Below are positions 17,485 through 26,087 of a stretch of 52,616 nt of DNA, in pieces. The position numbers and the translations under genes are program-made. The notes under the pieces were generated by a model that was not told the DNA's origin, searched no databases, and saw only the letters and a program-made list of their open reading frames with translations. Origin of the DNA: CAYYBE01 sp964470345 (GTDB lineage Bacteria > Babelota > Babeliae > Babelales > Babelaceae); assembly GCA_964470345.1 (NCBI GenBank), contig CAYYBE010000009.1:1-52616 (forward strand), given 5' to 3'. How positions within the stretch are numbered: position 1 is the first letter of the stretch; each line of letters opens with the position of its first letter.

Positions 17485-17518
17485 GACTGGACTCGAACCA
17501 GCACAGTATTGCCACCGC
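17485..17518 (-). pseudogene. tRNA-Leu remnant (3' half)
   Basis: These 34 bp match 17614-17647, the variable arm and T arm of tRNA-Leu(CAG), with one mismatch. The T arm (CTGG, TTCGAGT, CCAG) is intact, but the acceptor strand, anticodon arm and D arm are missing. It lies 129 bp downstream of the intact copy in the same direction. Confidence 0.75.
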
Positions 17519-17520
17519 CC

Positions 17521-17565
17521 GCGTCCTACGTAGCCAGATCCTTCGAGAGCTTCACCGCATAGAAA
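17521..17565. repeat. Possible type 1 repeat fragment next to the tRNA-Leu remnant
   Basis: On the minus strand the words AAGCTCT, CGAAG and GGCTACG occur in the same order as at 25750-25790, with small length differences. The likeness is partial. It may be a degraded copy of the intergenic repeat. Confidence 0.3.
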
Positions 17566-17606
17566 TGGCGTAGTAGGAAGGCACCTATCTTTAACTTATT
17601 TAATAT

Positions 17607-17690
17607 TGCCGAGGACTGGACTCGAACCAGCACAGTATTGCTACCGCAGGCACCTGAAGCCTGTGCGTCTGCCAATTTCGCCACCTCGGC
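17607..17690 (-). tRNA. tRNA-Leu(CAG)
   Basis: An 84-nt class II tRNA on the minus strand. Acceptor GCCGAGG/CCTCGGC, anticodon stem CAGGC/GCCTG with loop TTCAGGT (anticodon CAG), long variable arm, T loop TTCGAGT, discriminator A. CCA is not encoded. Confidence 0.95.
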
Positions 17691-17760
17691 GTATAAACTT
17701 TCAAAACACAGATATTGTGTCTGTCCTCTACCAAAACAATCTATTTCAAATCTAACAAAG

Positions 17761-17846
17761 TGGTGCCGGGGGTCGGACTTGAACCGACATGATATTGCTA
17801 CCGCGGGATTTTGAGTCCCGTGCGTCTGCCATTTCGCCACCCCGGC
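17761..17846 (-). tRNA. tRNA-Leu(CAA)
   Basis: An 86-nt class II tRNA on the minus strand. Acceptor GCCGGGG/CCCCGGC, anticodon stem CGGGA/TCCCG with loop CTCAAAA (anticodon CAA), long variable arm, T loop TTCAAGT, discriminator A and an encoded CCA. It precedes tRNA-Leu(CAG) by 70 bp, likely in one transcript. Confidence 0.95.
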
Positions 17847-17931
17847 ACATATTTCAGAATTTTCTATCAAAAAACGATATGTTTACTGTACCAATGGCAG
17901 ACAGATTCGTCAATCTACAAATAAGATTTCA

Positions 17932-17960
17932 TTGCGCCGAACGCAGGTGCCCGATATACT
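17932..17960 (+). promoter_or_regulatory. Promoter for the HtrA-like gene
   Basis: TTGCGC (17932-17937) and TATACT (17955-17960) are separated by 17 bp. The -10 is identical to those of the two rRNA promoters. A start near 17967 would leave a ~40 nt leader before the ATG at 18006. Confidence 0.55.
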
Positions 17961-18005
17961 CAATAGTCAGGTGCAAAGTACAAATACATTGGGAAGAGAG
18001 GTAGT

Positions 18006-19592
18006 ATGCATTATTTTCTTATGCTTGTAGGACTCATGGCATGTATTGCAAACAGCTATGCCACTGATATAAAAAATTCGAGCCCAGCAGAAATTCACCA
18101 AGTTTTTGTCCGAGACCAAGTTGTCCAAGTTATTGCATTCAAATACGAATTCAATTGGTTTGAACCCTATAAAAAGGGAAGCCTCATGGGCAGTTCTGGC
18201 ACCGCTTTTAGCATCAGTCCACAAGGCGACTATTACACCAATTTTCACGTCGTCAAAAATGCCCATGCTATCTTTCTACAACATCCCGCTTTAGGAAAAG
18301 AGCGTTTTGAAGCTGAGTTTGTCGGTGGAAGTCCTGACTATGATATCGCACATATATGTGTAAAACCCCTTGAACTCGAACGCATGAAACAACTGCTTGG
18401 TGTAACCGAACTACCCTACCTACGCCTTGGCGATTCAGACAAAGTCGGTCCCGGTGATCCAGTGACCCTTATTGGCTACCCGCTCGGCCATGAAGAAATC
18501 AAACGAACAACAGGAATCATTTCTGGCCAACAATCAATGCCCTCGCTCGGAGAGTGTTTAACCATAACCGCCGCTGCAAATCCTGGCAATTCTGGCGGCC
18601 CTTGCGTTAATAGCCAAGGAGAAGTGATCGGCGTCTTGGTTGCCGGCGCTGTTGTTCAACGCATGGGGTCAACCTATGCGGCAGAAGGCTATCATTTCAT
18701 TCTGCCTATCAATCGCTTGCTTGCCGTTTGGGACCTGCTCAAAGATGGTCGCGTCATCGAATTGCCCTACTTTGGCTTTACCTACACACCCTTAACACAG
18801 ACAACATTATCCTATTTACAAGTCCCGGAAAAAAACGGCGTGTACATAACCAAGGTACTGCCCGAATCGATTGCCGCACTGGCAGGGCTCAAGCAAGGGG
18901 ATGTTCTTGCCGGATTCAACAATCTGTCCATCGACCGTTTTGGATTTGTGAATGCTCCGTGGACTACCTATAAGATCAGCCTTCTTGATTTACTCGCACG
19001 CTGTCATGACCAAGAAAAAGTTCAATTCACCATCTATAGAAACGGCGAAAAAATACGAGTACCCGGTGCCATTACTTTTGCATCACCACTTAAAATTTCT
19101 TATAAATATCCTCCCTTGCAAACCCCACCAGCGTACCTGGTCTTTGGTGGCATGGTGATTATGGAAGCAACCAAAAATCATCTTGATCTTGTAAAAGAGG
19201 AGCTTGCTACCTTTGTTGCACAAGATGAGTTGGATGTTGTTAAATTTCTCTCCCCACAACAACACTATTTTTCCAAATTACTGATCACTCATATCTTTCC
19301 TGAAACAGAAATCTCAAAAAACCGGGTTATCACACGCTTTGGAGCGCGCGCCATCATCAAAGCGGTAAATAATATGCTTGTTACAACCGTACAAGATTTT
19401 GAACAAGCAGTACTTGCCGGAGCCTCCACAGGATCTGTTATTATTGAAACCTACGACAACACCCTTTTTGCTTTGTCACTTAAAGATGTTATAGCAACTG
19501 ATATGCTCTTAGCACCAAAACATGGCTATCCGCTTTCTGCATTACTACAAAAGCTTGCACTGATGCCCTCAGCAAAGTCATCAACACCATAA
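18006..19592 (+). CDS. HtrA/Deg-like serine protease with PDZ region
   Basis: Protein of 528 aa with AGAGG 6 nt before the ATG. A signal peptide (1-20) suggests a periplasmic enzyme. The trypsin-like domain has the full triad: His81 (T-N-F-H-V-V), Asp113 (D-Y-D-I-A) and Ser196 (G-N-S-G-G-P). A PDZ-like segment follows (~260-350, with G-V-Y-I-T-K-V and L-A-G-L-K-Q-G-D-V-L). The C-terminal ~170 residues resemble the extended second PDZ of Deg9-type proteases. The role would be envelope protein quality control, by analogy. It is read toward kdpABC, 83 bp upstream of kdpA. Confidence 0.92.
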   Translation: MHYFLMLVGLMACIANSYATDIKNSSPAEIHQVFVRDQVVQVIAFKYEFNWFEPYKKGSLMGSSGTAFSISPQGDYYTNFHVVKNAHAIFLQHPALGKERFEAEFVGGSPDYDIAHICVKPLELERMKQLLGVTELPYLRLGDSDKVGPGDPVTLIGYPLGHEEIKRTTGIISGQQSMPSLGECLTITAAANPGNSGGPCVNSQGEVIGVLVAGAVVQRMGSTYAAEGYHFILPINRLLAVWDLLKDGRVIELPYFGFTYTPLTQTTLSYLQVPEKNGVYITKVLPESIAALAGLKQGDVLAGFNNLSIDRFGFVNAPWTTYKISLLDLLARCHDQEKVQFTIYRNGEKIRVPGAITFASPLKISYKYPPLQTPPAYLVFGGMVIMEATKNHLDLVKEELATFVAQDELDVVKFLSPQQHYFSKLLITHIFPETEISKNRVITRFGARAIIKAVNNMLVTTVQDFEQAVLAGASTGSVIIETYDNTLFALSLKDVIATDMLLAPKHGYPLSALLQKLALMPSAKSSTP

Positions 19593-19675
19593 TGGACATC
19601 AAACTCTATGCTTTGTTGTGCCTTTTTTCTAAAGTAAAAGAAGATTGAAACCACCATGTCTAAGGAGACAAATAC

Positions 19676-21361
19676 ATGGCAGTACTATTAATAGTTGGCG
19701 TCGTAGCCTTTATTGGACTTTTTACTCTCTGTGCATTGTCCTTGGGTGAATATATCGCCCGGGTTCTTACTCGCAAAACTCCCGGGTTTTGTGAGCGTAA
19801 GATCTATGCACTTGTCGGTATCAATTACGAACAAGAAATGAGCTGGAAACATTATGCTTTCAGTTTTGTCTTTTTAAGTTTCGTTGGTATTGCATGTCTC
19901 TTTCTTTTGCAAGAGATACAACAATGGCTCCCTTTTAATCCTGAACACTTTGGACCAGTGCGATGGGACACTGCGCTCAACACAGCTATCTCATTTGTTA
20001 CCAATACCAACTGGCAAGCATATGCTGGCGAAAGCACCTTAAGTTATTTTACGCAGATGGTCGGTTGCACGGTGCAGAACTTTCTTTCTGCCGCTATGAG
20101 TATTGCATTTTGCATTGCCTGCATTCGCGCATTTACACGCCGATCTACCAGCAAAATCGGAAATTTTTGGGTTGATCTTACCCGCACGATTATATACGTA
20201 CTTCTACCTCTTTCATTATTTTTTGCACTCGTATTAGTCAGCCAGGGTGTCATTCAAAATCTGAACCCTGCAACCCATGTCTCCACACTCGAAGGAACTG
20301 AACAGATCATTGCACAGGGACCTGCAGCTTCCCAAGTTGCCATCAAACATATTGGCACCAATGGTGGTGGATTTTTTGCCGCAAATGCCGCGCATCCTTT
20401 TGAAAATCCTACTCCGCTCACTGACCTTCTGCATATACTTGCATTCTTGCTTATCCCTGCGGCGTTTCCGTTTGTTCTGGGGAAACTATTAGGTTCACGC
20501 AAACAGGGTTTTGCGCTCTATCTTACGATGCTTACGCTCTACCTTGGTGGCCTTGCCTTTGCGCTCTGGTCAGAAACAAATGGCAATTTGCTCTTAAGCC
20601 GTGTTGGGGTTGCTCATGGCTGCAATATGGAAGGGAAAGAGGTTCGCTTTGGTCCTATCTCTTCGACTGTTTTTGCTCATGCAACAACTGCTACTTCATG
20701 CGGTGCCGTCAATGCGTCTCACGATAGCTTTATGCCTCTTACCAATATGATTCTTTTATTTAATATGATGGTAGGCGAAGTTATCTTTGGTGGAGCTGGT
20801 GTCGGACTCATTGGCATGCTTCTCTATGCTATTTTAACAATGTTTATTATGGGGCTCATGATCGGAAGAACGCCAGAAATCTTTGGGAAAAAGCTCGAAC
20901 CCTATGAAATGATTATGGCGATTATCGCCGTACTTGCCCCATCAATGATCAAACTTCTTTTCGGCGCTCTGGCCATCAGTCTGAAGGCAGGAACTGAAGG
21001 ACTCGTTAATACGGGCCCTCACGGCCTTGCTACCATTATGTACGCTTTCTCTTCAACAGCAGGAAATAATGGTTCAGCATTTGCAGGACTTGCAAGTAAT
21101 ACATTGTTTTATAACTTCACAACAGCAATCGCAATGCTTGTTGGGAGATTTGCTCTTATCATTCCGTCACTTGCCCTTGCTGGATCATTGATCCAAAAAC
21201 GATTTACTCCTGAAGTTTCTCGTTTTCCTACCACAAGTCCTCTCTTTGTTATTATTTTAATCTGTACCGTTCTTATTTTAGGAGCCCTGACCTTTTTCCC
21301 CGTTCTTGTGCTTGAATCAGTTCTTGAGCACGTCATGATTAGAATCGGTCAAACTTTTTAA
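19676..21361 (+). CDS. kdpA: Potassium-transporting ATPase subunit A
   Basis: Protein of 561 aa, normal family length, AAGGAGA before the ATG. It is the channel-like K+-binding subunit of the KdpFABC pump in the inner membrane. The four selectivity-filter loops are visible: T-N-T-N-W-Q, T-N-G-G-G-F-F, T-S-C-G-A-V-N and A-G-N-N-G-S. It is first in a kdpABC run. No kdpF-sized hydrophobic gene precedes it, and no kdpD/kdpE sensor genes are in the window. Confidence 0.97.
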   Translation: MAVLLIVGVVAFIGLFTLCALSLGEYIARVLTRKTPGFCERKIYALVGINYEQEMSWKHYAFSFVFLSFVGIACLFLLQEIQQWLPFNPEHFGPVRWDTALNTAISFVTNTNWQAYAGESTLSYFTQMVGCTVQNFLSAAMSIAFCIACIRAFTRRSTSKIGNFWVDLTRTIIYVLLPLSLFFALVLVSQGVIQNLNPATHVSTLEGTEQIIAQGPAASQVAIKHIGTNGGGFFAANAAHPFENPTPLTDLLHILAFLLIPAAFPFVLGKLLGSRKQGFALYLTMLTLYLGGLAFALWSETNGNLLLSRVGVAHGCNMEGKEVRFGPISSTVFAHATTATSCGAVNASHDSFMPLTNMILLFNMMVGEVIFGGAGVGLIGMLLYAILTMFIMGLMIGRTPEIFGKKLEPYEMIMAIIAVLAPSMIKLLFGALAISLKAGTEGLVNTGPHGLATIMYAFSSTAGNNGSAFAGLASNTLFYNFTTAIAMLVGRFALIIPSLALAGSLIQKRFTPEVSRFPTTSPLFVIILICTVLILGALTFFPVLVLESVLEHVMIRIGQTF

Positions 21362-21378
21362 ACGTTGCAAGGAACAGA

Positions 21379-23412
21379 ATGAAACAACTACAAAAAAAGA
21401 CGATCTGGCGCACAAAAATGATTTTTGCTGCCTTTATACAAGCGCTCATTAAATTAAATCCTGCGAACATGATTCGTAATCCAGTTATGTTTATTGTGGA
21501 AATGGGAGCTATTATCAACACCCTTTTTACCATCGTACAAGCCCTGATGGGCGAACCGGTACTCTTTAATACACAACTTTCACTGTGGCTCTGGATTACC
21601 GTAATCTTTGCCAATATTGGCGAAGCGCTTGCAGAGGGACGCAGTAAAGCACAAGCACAAAGCCTAAAACGTTCCCGTTCTGACATTCTTGCAAAACGGT
21701 ATCTGCCCGATGGAACATTTGAGCTTGTTCCCGCACTTGCCTTGCGCAAAGAAGATTTTGTTGAAATCGATGATGGCAACATCATTCCCTGTGATGGAGA
21801 AATTGTTGGAGGAGCGGCACTCATCGATGAATCGGCAATTACTGGTGAATCAGCACCGGTTGTTCGAGAATGGGGCGGAGACAAAACAGGGGTTACCGGA
21901 GGAACCAAAGTAGTATCTGGAAAAATTAAGGTAAAAATTACCACAAGTCCTGGCCAGACATTTTTAGATCGCATGATCAAAATGATTGAACATGCACAAC
22001 GACAAAAAACTCCGAATGAACGAGCTCTTGAAATCTTGCTCCTTGGCTTAACCGTTCTTTTTATTATCGTTGCATTCACGCTCAAATATTTCGCCTTTTA
22101 TGTCGGCATCACTATCACGATTCCCGTCTTAATTTCTATGATCATCTGTTTGGTACCTACCACTATCGGCGGGTTACTTCCCGCTATTGGTATTGCTGGC
22201 ATGGATCGGCTCATTAAGCATAATGTCATCGCATTAAGCGGTCGCGCTGTTGAAGCAGCCGGTGATGTTAACGTTGTCTTACTTGATAAAACAGGCACTA
22301 TTACGTTTGGCAACCGACAAGCTACTGAATTTATTCCTGCAACCGGTATTAACGCTCAAGAGCTTGCGCGCAACGCATTACTTTCATCACTTGCCGATAA
22401 CACCCCTGAAGGGAAAAGTATCGTAGTACTGGCAAAAGAAAAGCTTCTCCACGAAGAAATTATATTGCCCGCCAATGCAGTTCCCATTAATTTTAGCGCT
22501 GAAACACGCATGAGCGGCATTGATACACCCGACACAAAAATCCGTAAGGGTGCTAGTGATGCCATTGCAGAATTTGTAGAAACCTTTGGCGGTCAACTTT
22601 CTTCTGACGTTACCCAAATTGTTGATCGTATAGCGCATGAGGGAAGCACTCCCTTAGTCGTCAGCAACAATGGGAAAATTTTGGGCGTTATTCGTCTGAA
22701 AGATATTGTAAAACCAGGCATTAAAGAGCGCCTTAGCCTTTTGCATAAAATGGGTATTCAATCAGTTATGTTAACAGGAGACAATCCCCATACTGCCGAA
22801 ACCATTGCTGCAGAAGCGGGAGTGAGTTCGTTTATTGCGCAAGCAAAACCAGAAACAAAACTTCACTCTATTAAAGCATTTCAAGAAGAGGGCCATATGG
22901 TTGCTATGATCGGCGATGGGACAAACGATGCCCCTGCTTTGGCACAAGCAGATGTTGCCGTTGCAATGAATGCGGGCACCCAAGCTGCGCGTGAAGCTGC
23001 CAATATGATCGATCTCGATTCATCTCCAACCAAACTTTTAGATATTATTGCCATCGGAAAAGAGATTCTGATTACCCGCGGCTCACTTACAACGTTTAGC
23101 ATCGCTAATGACGTGGCAAAGTATTTTGCAATTGTTCCAGCACTGTTTGCTGCTCAATATCCTATGCTGAGTATTCTTAATATTATGCGGCTCTCAACAC
23201 CAAACAGCGCTATTTTATCTGCAGTTATTTTTAATGCTGCCGTTATTCCCTTCTTGATCCCTCTGGCTTTGCGCGGTGTTGCGTATAAAGAAGCCTCACC
23301 CCAAGCCTTACTCCTCAAGAATTTACTGAAATATGGAATGGGCGGGCTCTTGTTTCCTTTTGTTGGAATCAAACTTATTAATATGGTCATTATTTTCTTA
23401 CACTTAGCATAG
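21379..23412 (+). CDS. kdpB: Potassium-transporting ATPase subunit B (P-type ATPase)
   Basis: Protein of 677 aa, AAGGA before the ATG, 17 bp after kdpA. It is the ATP-hydrolysing subunit of the Kdp high-affinity K+ pump. P-type ATPase motifs are intact: I-T-G-E-S in the actuator domain, the phosphorylated Asp in D-K-T-G-T, and G-D-G-T-N-D-A-P-A-L in the hinge. Several hydrophobic segments frame these domains. Its length and motifs are normal. Confidence 0.98.
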   Translation: MKQLQKKTIWRTKMIFAAFIQALIKLNPANMIRNPVMFIVEMGAIINTLFTIVQALMGEPVLFNTQLSLWLWITVIFANIGEALAEGRSKAQAQSLKRSRSDILAKRYLPDGTFELVPALALRKEDFVEIDDGNIIPCDGEIVGGAALIDESAITGESAPVVREWGGDKTGVTGGTKVVSGKIKVKITTSPGQTFLDRMIKMIEHAQRQKTPNERALEILLLGLTVLFIIVAFTLKYFAFYVGITITIPVLISMIICLVPTTIGGLLPAIGIAGMDRLIKHNVIALSGRAVEAAGDVNVVLLDKTGTITFGNRQATEFIPATGINAQELARNALLSSLADNTPEGKSIVVLAKEKLLHEEIILPANAVPINFSAETRMSGIDTPDTKIRKGASDAIAEFVETFGGQLSSDVTQIVDRIAHEGSTPLVVSNNGKILGVIRLKDIVKPGIKERLSLLHKMGIQSVMLTGDNPHTAETIAAEAGVSSFIAQAKPETKLHSIKAFQEEGHMVAMIGDGTNDAPALAQADVAVAMNAGTQAAREAANMIDLDSSPTKLLDIIAIGKEILITRGSLTTFSIANDVAKYFAIVPALFAAQYPMLSILNIMRLSTPNSAILSAVIFNAAVIPFLIPLALRGVAYKEASPQALLLKNLLKYGMGGLLFPFVGIKLINMVIIFLHLA

Positions 23413-23422
23413 GAGCTTCGCA

Positions 23423-24064
23423 ATGGCATACCATAAAGAACCCCTGCCAATGAGCGCACTGATCCAAGAATCATATATTGCTGTTAAAGCTTTGCTGCTT
23501 TTTTCTTGCTTACTTGGGCTTATATACCCTCTTACTATCACTCTTATCGCGCAACTCACCCTACCAGAATCTTCATCAGGAAACCTTGTCGAACGGGACG
23601 GAAAAATTGTCGGTTCAAGGCTTATCGGCCAAGCTTTTGCATCTGAGCATTACTTTCATAGCCGTCCTTCAGCACACCATTACAATGGCATGGCATCGGG
23701 AGCAAGTAATCTTGGACCTTCGAGTAAAAAGCTGAGACGGGTAACCCTTGAGCGCATTTTACTTTCAAGAATCATTAATCAAATCCCACCGTTTATGCCA
23801 CTTCCTGCAGATATGGTTTTAAGCTCTGCAAGCGGGCTCGATCCACACATCTCAGTAGAAAACGCTCTTTTACAACTTCCACGAATTGCACAAATTCGTA
23901 ATCTTGATGAAACAACGCTCAAAACACTAATTATGCAAAATCTGGAACAGCCTTTGATGGGTATGTGGGGACAAGCGCGTATTAATGTGCTCATGCTCAA
24001 TCTTGCACTCGATAAAGCAACACAACAACCTGCTAATACTGTCCAGCCATCGAGCCCATGGTAA
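23423..24064 (+). CDS. kdpC: Potassium-transporting ATPase subunit C
   Basis: Protein of 213 aa, AGGAG before the ATG, 10 bp after kdpB. A single N-terminal membrane helix (~18-40) is followed by the family signature G-Q-A-F-...-F-H-S-R-P-S-A and G-M-A-S-G-A-S-N-L-G-P-S. KdpC raises ATP affinity in the pump. Its 3' end overlaps the convergent gspF-like gene by 32 bp, leaving no room for a terminator between them. Confidence 0.97.
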   Translation: MAYHKEPLPMSALIQESYIAVKALLLFSCLLGLIYPLTITLIAQLTLPESSSGNLVERDGKIVGSRLIGQAFASEHYFHSRPSAHHYNGMASGASNLGPSSKKLRRVTLERILLSRIINQIPPFMPLPADMVLSSASGLDPHISVENALLQLPRIAQIRNLDETTLKTLIMQNLEQPLMGMWGQARINVLMLNLALDKATQQPANTVQPSSPW

Positions 24065-25235
24065 ACAAAGGCTCGTAGAGCGCAAACATTAACAATGCAA
24101 TGCCGAGACCAAGAAACAAAAGAATAATTGGTTGGATAACCGTACCAAACATCTGTAAGCGAGCCGTTAAGCGTTGATCATAATCTTTGGCACATTGTAG
24201 TAACAAAGGGCCAAGTTTACCAGTCGACTCCCCCACTTCAATCAAAGCCTGACAAAGCGGCGTCTGTCGTATCCCTGCTTCAACAAATGATTGGCTCAAT
24301 GTTCGTCCAGATGTAACGGCATGCGCTACCGCATCATATTGAACTCGAAGCTTTTCACACGAAATTCCCAAGCAGGCCATCGACAATGCCTGCGAAATAT
24401 CAACGCCACCGTCCAACAGCGCGCCAAGTGTTCGAAAAAATGCATACGCGTTAACTTCTTGTACCCAAGCACCAAAGAACGGTACATACAAAATCCAGCG
24501 CCCCCATTGATGCGTGCGCCTACGAGTAAGCATAAGCCACCGTGCGACAATAAGAGCCAGGGCAAGAGCTCCTCCAACAATAAACCAGCCACCTGTCTGC
24601 AACCACTGGGCGAATGCAAACAAGAGTTCCGTGGTTCCGGAAAGCGGAACCCGCATGCTATGCAGTAGAACAGCAAATCGTGGCATAACAAAACCAAAAA
24701 TAATCCCAAAAACTCCCAAGAAACAGATAACGGTAAGCAGAGGCACAATCAGTGCAGAGCGCACTTTTTTTGAGAAAAGACTTAGGATTTCATAATGGTC
24801 GGCCAAGTCAGAGCAAACTTTTGCCAAACTTCCCAGCTCTTCCCCTGCCTCAAGTAAACGACAGGCAAACAGTGGAAAAAAATCATAATGAAACGCGCAA
24901 GCAGCACTGAACGAAATACCTTCACTCACTGCAACCTGACAATCAGCAATAACTTCTTGAAACCGGTCCGTACGAGTCGTTTTTTTACAGACGCTTAACG
25001 CATCAAATACGGTAATGCCTGCCCCTAGCAGTGAGCCCATCTGCCGAAAAAACAGGGCCCGCTCTTCATCAGAAATACTAGAAAAGACTGATAGCGGCCG
25101 CTCTTCAATAGCAAGAACCTTTACCAATCCCCGTTGCCCTAACTGCACACTCAAAAGCTCTGCTGACCGGCAAAATTCGTACCCTGTTTTAACCTGATTG
25201 CCAGGAGTAAGGGCATGCCAATTAAAGTAGGGCAC
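24033..25235 (-). CDS. Type II secretion / type IV pilus inner-membrane platform protein (GspF/PilC)
   Basis: Protein of 400 aa. I prefer the GTG at 25235, with GAGG just upstream, because translation then starts M-P-Y-F-N-W as in GspF proteins; an ATG at 25274 is the alternative. Two copies of the T2SSF domain are visible (~45-165 and ~250-370), each with G-(S/A)-L-L-(G/D)-(A/G)-G and a conserved E-(A/V)-G-E motif (E-A-G-E-E, E-V-G-E-S). Three hydrophobic helices flank the second domain. Such proteins anchor the pilus or pseudopilus assembly ATPase. No other secretion or pilus gene is nearby. The start overlaps the end of the DUF167 gene by 14 bp. Confidence 0.9.
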   Translation of the reverse strand: MPYFNWHALTPGNQVKTGYEFCRSAELLSVQLGQRGLVKVLAIEERPLSVFSSISDEERALFFRQMGSLLGAGITVFDALSVCKKTTRTDRFQEVIADCQVAVSEGISFSAACAFHYDFFPLFACRLLEAGEELGSLAKVCSDLADHYEILSLFSKKVRSALIVPLLTVICFLGVFGIIFGFVMPRFAVLLHSMRVPLSGTTELLFAFAQWLQTGGWFIVGGALALALIVARWLMLTRRRTHQWGRWILYVPFFGAWVQEVNAYAFFRTLGALLDGGVDISQALSMACLGISCEKLRVQYDAVAHAVTSGRTLSQSFVEAGIRQTPLCQALIEVGESTGKLGPLLLQCAKDYDQRLTARLQMFGTVIQPIILLFLGLGIALLMFALYEPLFTMGSMAGQY

Positions 25236-25539
25236 GTTGCACCTCACAACCAAGCTTGACCAATACCTGTTCATAGGTCATTGTTGTCTCCAGCGAAAGC
25301 ACTTTCGTTCGAAAGGTTGCCCCGGTAACAAGACGCACCTGCTGATTGGTTAAACCAACAAGCCGAGCCATCAGTTTAACAACCTCATCATTAGCCAAAC
25401 CCCGTTCGGCAGGACTTTTCACATAACATTTAAGACGTCCTGATTTATCCAGAACACATTTTTGCATCCCTGAACTTGGCACCACTTTAACCGTAATCTG
25501 AAGCACTTTATCCCTTTTCTCGCATAATTCGGCTTGCAT
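25222..25539 (-). CDS. DUF167 (YggU-family) protein
   Basis: Protein of 105 aa, unknown function. The family pattern is visible: V-K-V-V-P-S-S at the start, V-K-S-P-A-E-R-G-L-A-N-D-E in the middle, and V-T-G-A-T-F-R-T-K near the end. The ATG at 25539 has no ribosome site; a GTG at 25506 with AAAAGG upstream would start just before the conserved domain and is a fair alternative. It is coupled to the gspF-like gene downstream, as the two overlap. Confidence 0.85.
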   Translation of the reverse strand: MQAELCEKRDKVLQITVKVVPSSGMQKCVLDKSGRLKCYVKSPAERGLANDEVVKLMARLVGLTNQQVRLVTGATFRTKVLSLETTMTYEQVLVKLGCEVQRALL

Positions 25540-25643
25540 AAAGCCATGAAACGCTTTATCCTCTACTTATACTGAACTCTTTGAAAAAGACAATTGCACA
25601 GGGAACAATTCTTGTGGATTACCAGTGCTTGGTAACAAATAAA

Positions 25644-25733
25644 GGAGAGATGGCTGAGTGGCCTAAAGCGCTTGCCTGCTAAGCAAGAACTCCGGTCAAA
25701 CGGGGTGCGAGGGTTCGAATCCCTCTCTCTCCA
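25644..25733 (+). tRNA. tRNA-Ser(GCU)
   Basis: A 90-nt class II tRNA. Acceptor GGAGAGA/TCTCTCC, anticodon stem CTTGC/GCAAG with loop CTGCTAA (anticodon GCU), long variable arm, T arm GAGGG/CCCTC with loop TTCGAAT. The discriminator reads A rather than the usual G of serine tRNAs. CCA is not encoded. Confidence 0.95.
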
Positions 25734-25749
25734 ATCTACGCCCTTCCCA

Positions 25750-25790
25750 GCAAGCTCTACGAAGAGCAAGAGGGCTACGACTGGCAAGCC
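25750..25790. repeat. Possible type 1 repeat fragment between tRNA-Ser and tRNA-Arg
   Basis: It contains GCAAGCTCTACGAAG and GGCTACGACTGGCAAGCC, related to the words of 12004-12047 and, in inverse order, 17521-17565. It lies in the short spacer between two tRNA genes. Confidence 0.35.
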
Positions 25791-25823
25791 ACCACTATAA
25801 ATCCCCCTGTGTTTAATACTATC

Positions 25824-25900
25824 GCGCCCATAGCTCAACTGGATAGAGTGTCAGACTACGAATCTGAAGGTTGGTGGTTCGACTCCACCTGGGCGCACCA
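25824..25900 (+). tRNA. tRNA-Arg(ACG)
   Basis: A 77-nt tRNA including the encoded CCA. Acceptor GCGCCCA/TGGGCGC, anticodon stem TCAGA/TCTGA with loop CTACGAA (anticodon ACG, read as inosine after TadA editing), T arm TGGTGG TTCGACT CCACC. It borders the AT-rich three-gene cassette that begins at 26088. Confidence 0.95.
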
Positions 25901-26087
25901 GCTTATTATTACATTCCTGTCCTTAACAAAAGTTCTCATGGGATGTATCACCAATAAAAATCTTTATCATTTTTGCAAAAATCCAATTTGAAACCAAATA
26001 TGGGGTGGCTTAGAAATAAATTAACTTAATCATCTAAATCTTATTTTAACTTCATTGACGTTGATTGATTAATTGAGGAGCTTCAAC

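Noticed and set aside
17526..17870. 114-codon minus-strand open frame
   Set aside because: It runs through both tRNA-Leu genes and is an accidental reading of tRNA sequence.
19591..19647. 18-codon frame before kdpA as a possible kdpF
   Set aside because: It is shorter than KdpF, ends in charged residues and lacks a clear membrane helix.
21339..22085. 248-codon minus-strand open frame
   Set aside because: It is antisense to kdpB, a full-length conserved gene; no ribosome site or recognisable feature.
25563..25838. 91-codon minus-strand open frame
   Set aside because: It is antisense to tRNA-Ser(GCU) and reaches tRNA-Arg(ACG); it has no ribosome site or protein features.
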